Assembly: GCA_003169835.1 (NCBI GenBank)
Contig: PNAI01000035.1
Coordinates: forward strand, 99,367-163,366
DNA from: Hyphomicrobiales bacterium
GTDB taxonomy: Bacteria > Pseudomonadota > Alphaproteobacteria > Rhizobiales > Xanthobacteraceae
Length of the DNA stretch: 64,000 nucleotides
Reading direction: 5' to 3'
Shown here: piece after piece, positions 58,418 to 64,000 of the stretch
Numbering within the stretch: the stretch's first letter is position 1
Layout: each line of letters begins with the position of its first letter
The notes under the pieces: generated by a model
The model's input: the letters and a program-made list of their open reading frames with translations, nothing else
Databases searched by the model: none
Told to the model about the DNA's origin: nothing
Made by a program: the position numbers and the translations under genes

Positions 58418-59920
58418 ATGTACGAGCTGCTTGCAAATCTCGCGTTGGGCTTCTCGATCGCCTTGTCGCCGAACAACATGTTTCTTTGTCTCGTCGGCGC
58501 GCTTGTCGGCACGCTGATTGGTGTGCTGCCGGGCATCGGGCCGCTCGCGACTATCGCCATGCTGCTGCCGATCACGTTTGGTCTGCCGCCCGTGGGCGCG
58601 CTCATCATGCTCGCCGGCATCTACTATGGTGCGCAGTACGGCGGCTCGACCACGTCGATTCTGATCAACATTCCAGGTGAATCGTCCTCGGTCGTCACCT
58701 GTCTCGACGGTCACCAGATGGCGCGGCAGGGCCGTGCCGGGCCGGCGCTCTCCATCGCCGCGATCGGCTCGTTCTTCGCCGGCTGCGTTTCCACCGTATT
58801 GGTGGCCGCACTCGGAAAGCCGCTCACCGAGCTCGCACTGCTGTTCGGCCCGGCGGAATATTTCTCGCTCATGGTACTCGGCCTGATTTTTGCCGTCGTG
58901 CTTGCAAAGGGCTCGGTGCTTAAGGCGATCGCCATGGTGCTCTCAGGCCTGATGATGTCGATGGTCGGCTCAGATCTGGAGACCGGGGCGGAGCGCATGA
59001 GCTTCGGCATTCCGGAACTTTCCGACGGCATCGGCTTCGTCGTTGTGGCCATGGGGGTGTTCGGATTCGGCGAGATCATGCGCAATCTTGAACAGGTATC
59101 GACCCGCGAAATCGTCCAGGCCAAGGTCACCGGCCTGATGCCGACGTTGAAGGATCTCAAGGCTGCGGCCGGCGCGATCGGTCGCGGCACCATCCTTGGT
59201 TCGATTCTCGGAATTCTGCCGGGCGGTGGCGCGGTGATTGCGGCGTTTGCCGCCTACACGTTTGAGAAGCGGATTTCGAAGACGCCGGAAAGGTTCGGCC
59301 GTGGTGCGATTGAGGGCGTGGCCGCGCCGGAGAGCGCCAACAATGCGGCGGCACAGACGTCGTTCATTCCGCTGCTCACGCTCGGCATCCCGCCGAATGC
59401 GGTGATGGCGCTGATGGTCGGCGCCATGACCATCCACGGCATCGTGCCCGGGCCGCAAGTCATGACCAAACAGCCGGAACTGTTCTGGGGCATGATCGCC
59501 TCTATGTGGCTCGGCAATCTGATGCTTGTCGTCATCAATCTGCCGCTCGTCGGCATGTGGGTGAGATTACTGCGCGTGCCCTATCGCCATCTGTTCCCGA
59601 TGATCATCATCTTCTGCTGCATCGGCGTCTATTCGCTCAACAATGCGGCGTTCGATGCATCGATGACGGCAATCTTCGGGCTCGTTGGTTATTGGCTGGT
59701 CAAGCATGACTTCGAACCGGCGCCGATGCTGCTCGGCTTCGTGCTTGGGCCGCTCATGGAAGAGAACCTGCGCAGGGCGATGCTGATCGCGCGCGGCGAT
59801 GCCACCGTGTTTGTGACGCGGCCAATCTCGGCGACGCTGCTGGCCTTGGCCACAATTCTGCTCGTCCTCGCCGTGCTGCCCATGATCCGGGCGCGGCGCG
59901 AAGAGGTCTTTACCGAGTAG
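58418..59920 (+). CDS. tctA: Tripartite tricarboxylate transporter large membrane subunit TctA
   Basis: TctA is the translocating subunit with about twelve membrane helices. The 500-residue protein has the hallmark segments GTLIGVLPGIGPLATIAMLL and YYGAQYGGSTTSILINIPGE near the N-terminus, and GSILGILPGGGAVIAAFAAY in the second half, reflecting an internal duplication. The length is typical. It follows tctB by 15 bases and precedes the tctC-type receptor by 114 bases. The substrate is a di- or tricarboxylate. Confidence 0.96.
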   Translation: MYELLANLALGFSIALSPNNMFLCLVGALVGTLIGVLPGIGPLATIAMLLPITFGLPPVGALIMLAGIYYGAQYGGSTTSILINIPGESSSVVTCLDGHQMARQGRAGPALSIAAIGSFFAGCVSTVLVAALGKPLTELALLFGPAEYFSLMVLGLIFAVVLAKGSVLKAIAMVLSGLMMSMVGSDLETGAERMSFGIPELSDGIGFVVVAMGVFGFGEIMRNLEQVSTREIVQAKVTGLMPTLKDLKAAAGAIGRGTILGSILGILPGGGAVIAAFAAYTFEKRISKTPERFGRGAIEGVAAPESANNAAAQTSFIPLLTLGIPPNAVMALMVGAMTIHGIVPGPQVMTKQPELFWGMIASMWLGNLMLVVINLPLVGMWVRLLRVPYRHLFPMIIIFCCIGVYSLNNAAFDASMTAIFGLVGYWLVKHDFEPAPMLLGFVLGPLMEENLRRAMLIARGDATVFVTRPISATLLALATILLVLAVLPMIRARREEVFTE

Positions 59921-60034
59921 CGGGGGATCCAATTTCCGATGAGCGGCGTTTTGCGCTTTTGACGGAATTTGTTCAGCTGCAATTGTAAATGGCGCGGCTT
60001 CGCATGACTGCGCGCAAGTTCAAGGGGACTTACG

Positions 60035-61024
60035 ATGCCGTCGTTCAAAGTTTTTGCCGGCGTTTTTGCCAGTGTCATATCGCTCGGACTGAGCACGCTG
60101 CCCGCGGCTGCGCAGGCGGACTATCCGAGCCGCTCCATCACGCTGATCGTGCCGTTCGCGGCGGGCGGGCCGACCGATGTGGTGTCTCGCATCGTCGGCG
60201 ACCACATGTCGCGCACGCTCGGCCAGACGATCGTGATCGAAAATACGCTCGGCGCTGGCGGCACCATGGCTGGGGCGCGCGCGAGAGACGCTACGCCTGA
60301 CGGCTATACGTTGATCACCGGCCATATGGGCACGCACGCGGCCTCGGTCGCGCTGTACCCGAACCTGAAATACAACCCGTCGACCGATTTCGAACCGATC
60401 GGAATGATCGCCGGCACGCCGGTCCTCATCCTCGCCAGGAAGGACTTCCCGGCAAATGACCTCAAGGAGTTCGTGACTTATCTGAAAGCGAATGCCGACA
60501 AGGTCAACATGGCGCACGCGGGCGTCGGTTCGGTGTCGCATGTCACCTGCCTGCTGCTCAACTCGATCCTCGGCATCAAGCCGACCGCGGTGCCCTATAA
60601 CGGCACCGGCCCGGCGATGAACGCGCTGGTCGGCAAGCAGGTCGATTACATGTGCGATCAGATCGTCAACGTCGTGCCGCAGGTGCAGGGGGGCACGATC
60701 AAGGCTTATGCGGTCGGCATTCCTGCGCGCAGTCCGGCGCTCCCGGACATACCGACATCGAAAGAAGCCGGCCTGCCGGAATTTCAGGCCTCGGCTTGGA
60801 ATGCGATGTTCGCGCCCAAGGGCACGCCCAAGCCGATCGTCGATAAGCTCAACGCCGCGCTCAGCAAGGCTTTGGATGATCCCACGACCCGCAAGCGGCT
60901 GCTTGATCTCGGCAGCGAGCTGCCGGAAGGGCAGGCGCGCAGTTCGCAGGCGCTCGCCGAATTGGTCAAGAGCGAGACGAGCAAGTGGTCGACGGTCATC
61001 AAGGCGGCCGGCGCGACGAACTGA
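60035..61024 (+). CDS. tctC: Tripartite tricarboxylate transporter receptor TctC (Bug family)
   Basis: The 329-residue periplasmic receptor has a signal peptide (VFAGVFASVISLGLSTLPAAA) trimmed near AAAQA, then YPSRSITLIVPFAAGGPTDV. Further family segments are LGQTIVIENTLGAGGTMAGA, PDGYTLITGHMGTHA, AVPYNGTGPAMNALVGKQVD and FAPKGTPKPIVDKLNAAL. Being directly after tctA, it is the likely cognate receptor of this transporter. A strong terminator follows the stop. Confidence 0.94.
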   Translation: MPSFKVFAGVFASVISLGLSTLPAAAQADYPSRSITLIVPFAAGGPTDVVSRIVGDHMSRTLGQTIVIENTLGAGGTMAGARARDATPDGYTLITGHMGTHAASVALYPNLKYNPSTDFEPIGMIAGTPVLILARKDFPANDLKEFVTYLKANADKVNMAHAGVGSVSHVTCLLLNSILGIKPTAVPYNGTGPAMNALVGKQVDYMCDQIVNVVPQVQGGTIKAYAVGIPARSPALPDIPTSKEAGLPEFQASAWNAMFAPKGTPKPIVDKLNAALSKALDDPTTRKRLLDLGSELPEGQARSSQALAELVKSETSKWSTVIKAAGATN

Positions 61025-61047
61025 GCTGGAAGCTTTTCGCGGCAGAA

Positions 61048-61078
61048 CAGCGGTCCTCGGGGGCCGCCGTTTTTGTTT
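61048..61078 (+). terminator. Rho-independent terminator after tctC
   Basis: GCGGTCC (61050-61056) pairs with GGGCCGC (61061-61067) around TCGG, with one wobble, and is followed by a T-rich run. It is 24 bases after the tctC stop. Confidence 0.8.
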
Positions 61079-61428
61079 GCGTCTATGTTTTCGTTTTCAT
61101 CTATGGATGAATACGCGGTGTCCTCTTTTGGGTGCCGGCTATTCTGGACATCGCACGTTGCGGCAGGGTCGAAAATGACCCGAAGTGGACATGCGGACCA
61201 GCCCATAGTGCGCGGTAAGCCAATGAGGCTGCGGTACTCTGCTTCCGCCGGCAGATTGATGATGCGGGAACAAAGCCGCGCGCGGCGACAAGAGGAAGCA
61301 CAGAGAAACAAGCCAATGACGTCTCAACATAAGCCGTTTGATGCAGCGAGAACTGCGCACAATGAGAACGGAAATTCAGCTTCTTCAACCCAGTGCCAGA
61401 CGGAGTCTGCAAATTGGAAAATTGCTGC
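61079..61428. other. Non-coding stretch between terminator and cysteine-rich gene
   Basis: No frame here has convincing coding character. The part from 61140 to 61210, with GTCGAAAATGACCCG and GTGGACATGCGGACC, resembles dispersed repeat debris known from Bradyrhizobium relatives. Frames open on the minus strand here carry no domain. Confidence 0.4.
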
Positions 61429-61830
61429 TCAACAACCTTTTGTACAGTCTCCGGGGCCTGGGCAACAGGTATACGCTGGTCTGCACGCACCTGGGTTCGA
61501 GTCGGCCCAGCATTGACCCTGGCAGGCATAATAGCCTGGGTCACAGCACCCCCCTGCGCCAGGACAGAATCTCTGGTTTCGGTTTGTGCAGGTTTGACAA
61601 TTCTGAGCGATTTTGGGCGCCTTGAGAGAATCCATAAGTGAACGGACTGAACGCCCAGGCGCGCTACGAAACGAGAAAGGCGTCGTCTGGCTGTCAGGTG
61701 CGGAAACTGTCAATGTCGGTTCAGCGGCCGTGCCGCTGCTCGTGATTGAACGTTCTTGCGCTTGGGCAAACGCAAATGTCGCAGCACATAAAATCGCACT
61801 TTAATGTCGATATGCGAAGTTTGCCCATGA
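61429..61830 (-). pseudogene. Cysteine-rich secreted protein gene with an apparent frameshift in the signal peptide
   Basis: The C-terminal 56 codons contain 12 cysteines (CQTC, CCDPGYYACQGQC, CCPGPGDCTKGC), an arrangement of disulfide-bonded or metal-binding small proteins. The ATG at 61830 has AGGA 7 bases upstream and begins MGKLRISTL, but its frame stops soon. Dropping one A from the AAA run (plus strand TTT, 61802-61804) joins it to SAILCAATFAFAQAQE, giving a complete signal peptide and a protein of about 132 residues. As it stands the downstream frame has only a TTG start at 61713. It could be a decayed gene, phase variation in a short homopolymer, or a sequencing error. I know no named family for it. 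Confidence 0.55.
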
Positions 61831-61857
61831 TGTAATCCTAAAAGCATCAAGTGAAGT

Positions 61858-61910
61858 CTACAATTGTCAGATTAGGCACGCACGTATGAACGTACAACAC
61901 GCAATTGTAG
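61858..61910. promoter_or_regulatory. Spaced 9-bp inverted repeat between divergent genes
   Basis: CTACAATTG (61858-61866) and CAATTGTAG (61902-61910) are perfect complements 35 bases apart. They lie upstream of the cysteine-rich gene and about 220 bases before thyA. An operator is possible. Confidence 0.4.
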
Positions 61911-62127
61911 TATCCCTCGTGGAAATGGATGGGTAGCACCGATCAGGGACAAACCAAGCGTGCGATGTCGCCTTTTGGCCCTTCACGTCGGTAGCGCCAC
62001 TTCCGCTTTTGGAGCATAGCGGCGATGTTGATTGCTTCATATATTGGCGTCTCTAGGCAACCTGCTTAGTCTTGGGCATCCTTTTGAGTCGCCCCCATAT
62101 TCGTACCGAGAGCCCAAACGACAACAG

Positions 62128-62922
62128 ATGCGCCAGTATCTCGATCTGATGGAACGCGTGCTCGCCGACGGCGTGGAAAAACACGACCGCACAGGCACCG
62201 GCACGCTGTCGGTGTTCGGCCATCAGATGCGCTTCGATCTCGACGAGGGTTTTCCGCTCGTCACCACCAAGAAACTGCATCTCAAATCGATCGCCTACGA
62301 GCTGCTGTGGTTTCTGCGCGGCGACACCAATGTCAAATATCTCCACGAGCACGGCGTTTCGATCTGGGACGAATGGGCGGATGAAGCGGGCGAGCTCGGG
62401 CCGGTGTATGGCCAGCAATGGCGCTCGTGGCCCGCGCCCGACGGCGGCGCGATAGACCAGATCGCGGATGTGATCGCCGCGATCCGTAAAACGCCGGACT
62501 CGCGCCGGCTGATCGTGAGTGCGTGGAATCCGGCGGATGTCGCGAAAATGGCGCTGCCGCCGTGCCATTGCCTGTTTCAGTTCTATGTCGCCAAAGGCCG
62601 GCTTTCCTGCCAGCTCTATCAGCGCTCGGCGGATATTTTCATCGGCGTGCCGTTCAACATCGCGTCCTATGCGCTGCTCACCATGATGGTGGCGCAAGTG
62701 ACGGGACTGCAGCCAGGCGAATTCATCCACACATTTGGCGATGCGCACCTTTATCTCAATCATCTCGAACAGGCGCGCCTGCAGCTTTCGCGCGCGCCGC
62801 GAACATTGCCGGCGATGCGGCTCAATCCGGCGGTGAAGGACATTTTCGGTTTTCGCTACGAGGATTTCACGCTCGCGGGCTATGAGCCGCATCCGCATAT
62901 CAAAGCGCAGGTGGCGGTGTGA
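62128..62922 (+). CDS. thyA: Thymidylate synthase ThyA
   Basis: ThyA methylates dUMP to dTMP with methylene-tetrahydrofolate. I placed the start at the ATG at 62128, which gives 264 residues, the same length as E. coli ThyA, and the usual opening [15 protein letters not shown]. An in-frame start at 62032 would add 32 unrelated residues. The catalytic cysteine is Cys146 in [12 protein letters not shown], and [20 protein letters not shown] is a family signature. Its stop overlaps folA. Confidence 0.97.
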   Translation: MRQYLDLMERVLADGVEKHDRTGTGTLSVFGHQMRFDLDEGFPLVTTKKLHLKSIAYELLWFLRGDTNVKYLHEHGVSIWDEWADEAGELGPVYGQQWRSWPAPDGGAIDQIADVIAAIRKTPDSRRLIVSAWNPADVAKMALPPCHCLFQFYVAKGRLSCQLYQRSADIFIGVPFNIASYALLTMMVAQVTGLQPGEFIHTFGDAHLYLNHLEQARLQLSRAPRTLPAMRLNPAVKDIFGFRYEDFTLAGYEPHPHIKAQVAV

Positions 62923-63443
62923 GTGCGGCAACGCCGCGGATCGCCATCGTCTTGCTCGCCGCCGTCGCCGAGAACGGCGTGATCGGGCGCGACAATGCGC
63001 TGCCGTGGCGTCTGCGATCCGATTTGCAGCGGTTTCGCGCGGTGACCATGGGCAAGCCGGTGGTGATGGGGCGTAAAACCTATCTCTCGATCGGCAAGCC
63101 GCTTTCGGGACGCAGCAATATCGTGGTCAGCCGTTCGGGGGATTTCACCGCACCTGGAATTGTGACCGCAGTAAATCTCGATACGGCGCTTGTCGTGGCG
63201 CGTGGCGATGCGCTGCGGCGCGGCGCGGATGCTATCGTGATCATCGGCGGTACTGAGATCTTCACACAGACCATGGCGCTCGCCGATCGGCTGGATATCA
63301 CTTTGGTGTATGCGAGCCCGGCCGGCGATACTTACTTTCCGAAAATCGATCCCCATGTCTGGCGCGAGGTGGAGCGCAACGAGCAACCCGCCGGACCGCA
63401 GGACGACGCGGGCTTTGCCCATATCACCTATAAGCGGGCGTAA
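62919..63443 (+). CDS. folA: Dihydrofolate reductase FolA
   Basis: FolA regenerates tetrahydrofolate after the ThyA reaction, using NADPH. The 174-residue protein shows [20 protein letters not shown] with the substrate-binding acidic residue nearby, [18 protein letters not shown] and [12 protein letters not shown], the nucleotide-binding part. The start is a GTG overlapping the thyA stop (GTGA), so the two are translationally coupled. The order thyA-folA is common. Confidence 0.96.
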   Translation: MSAATPRIAIVLLAAVAENGVIGRDNALPWRLRSDLQRFRAVTMGKPVVMGRKTYLSIGKPLSGRSNIVVSRSGDFTAPGIVTAVNLDTALVVARGDALRRGADAIVIIGGTEIFTQTMALADRLDITLVYASPAGDTYFPKIDPHVWREVERNEQPAGPQDDAGFAHITYKRA

Positions 63444-63548
63444 GGCCGCACTCCCATGTCGCGCGTTGTAAGGAGCTAAAGGCTCCCCTATAACCCTGGC
63501 AGCCATTCAGCCGGCGGAAAATAAGGCCGGTAAGCGAGGAGATAACTC

Positions 63549-64000
63549 ATGCCGTGGAGCAATCAGGGCGGCGGGCCCTGGGGATCGGGCGGAAAGGGGC
63601 CGTGGGGTTCCGGCCCGCAATCGTCTGGGCCGTCACCGCCGGATCTGGAAGAGTTGCTACGCCGCAGCCAGGACAAGCTTCGTTCGGTGCTGCCCGGCGG
63701 CAGTCTCAGCAGCCGCGGGTTTGCTCTGATTGCGCTTATCGTGGTCGTGTTGTGGGGCTTCTCCGGCTTTTTCCGGGTGGAGCCCGATGAGCAGGGCGTG
63801 GTGCTGCGCTTCGGCAAATACGTGCGCGACGTGTATCCGGGTCTCAATTATCACGTGCCGTATCCGATCGAGTCCGTGCTCACGCCGAAAGCGCTGCGGG
63901 TCAATACGATCGTCATCGGTATGCGCGTGGATGAGGACGCGCGCCGCGGCGGGACCACGAGGCGCGACATTCCGGAAGAGAGCCTGATGCTGACCGGCGA
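63549..64000 (+). CDS. hflK: FtsH protease modulator HflK, 5' part only
   Basis: The gene runs off the right edge, with about 150 residues visible. The glycine-rich N-terminus (WGSGGKGPWGSGPQSSG) and a membrane segment around ALIALIVVVLWGFSGFF are typical of HflK. The SPFH/band-7 start VEPDEQGVVLRFGKYVRDVY and GLNYHVPYPIESVLTPKALR follows. HflK with HflC surrounds FtsH and controls membrane-protein turnover. GAGGAG lies 8 bases upstream of the ATG. hflC is expected beyond the window. Confidence 0.95.
   Translation, partial: MPWSNQGGGPWGSGGKGPWGSGPQSSGPSPPDLEELLRRSQDKLRSVLPGGSLSSRGFALIALIVVVLWGFSGFFRVEPDEQGVVLRFGKYVRDVYPGLNYHVPYPIESVLTPKALRVNTIVIGMRVDEDARRGGTTRRDIPEESLMLTG

Noticed and set aside
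61101..61544. 147-codon frame on the minus strand
   Set aside because: It overlaps the cysteine-rich gene in another frame and covers repeat debris; no domain is visible.

Overview
The window looks like chromosomal DNA from a GC-rich alphaproteobacterium of the order Hyphomicrobiales (Rhizobiales), close to the Bradyrhizobium/Rhodopseudomonas/Xanthobacteraceae group. The signs are a typical alphaproteobacterial dcw (division and cell wall) cluster, a circularly permuted two-piece tmRNA with tag ANDNYAPVAQAA, an alpha-type SspB, several TctC/Bug-type solute receptors, a CtrA-like DNA-binding protein, and the short palindromic repeats that are scattered through genomes of this group. I saw no transposase, integrase, prophage, tRNA, rRNA or CRISPR array.

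Layout. 1-278: start of an N-acetylmuramoyl-L-alanine amidase (minus strand). 680-20288: the dcw cluster rsmH-ftsL-ftsI-murE-murF-mraY-murD-ftsW-murG-murC-murB-[FAD monooxygenase]-ddl-ftsQ-ftsA-ftsZ, mostly with overlapping start and stop codons, closed by a good terminator. 20798-29287: lpxC, bamD, recN, a D-2-hydroxyacid dehydrogenase, a Tat-signal FMN dehydrogenase carrying a CxxCH motif, and ligA. 29296-43805: mixed metabolic genes (Xaa-Pro aminopeptidase, prmA, two Bug receptors, a PNPOx-like protein, dienelactone hydrolase, Vgb-like propeller, thioesterase) with small regulators (PhaR N-domain alone, CtrA-like protein without receiver) and a UvrD-type helicase whose gene contains two in-frame palindromic repeats. 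43931-46322: a winged-helix/alpha-beta-hydrolase fusion divergent from small membrane-protein genes; its promoter region is duplicated and carries 11-bp-spaced TCAAG repeats. 46411-55985: mddA-like, FAD oxidase, a large AsmA protein, a DUF4169/RHH pair, fumC, sspB and ssrA. 56533-61024: split chromate transporter and a tctBAC operon. 61429-61830: a cysteine-rich secreted protein gene with an apparent frameshift. 62128-64000: thyA-folA and the start of hflK.

How the genes work together. The first 20 kb builds lipid II from UDP-MurNAc (MurC, MurD, MurE, MurF, then MraY and MurG) and assembles the divisome (FtsL, FtsI, FtsW, FtsQ, FtsA, FtsZ); lpxC and bamD continue the envelope theme with lipid A synthesis and outer-membrane protein assembly. 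ssrA and sspB lie next to each other in the same orientation and act in one pathway: tagging of stalled translation products and their delivery to ClpXP. thyA and folA form the dTMP/folate pair. tctB-tctA-tctC is a complete tripartite tricarboxylate transporter, while two further Bug receptors stand alone.

The parts most worth a second look are the duplicated divergent module at 45.1-46.3 kb, the receiver-less CtrA-like protein at 36.65 kb, the repeat-derived insertions in the helicase, and the frameshifted cysteine-rich secreted protein at 61.4-61.8 kb. Family names rest on reading motifs by eye; no database search was possible.
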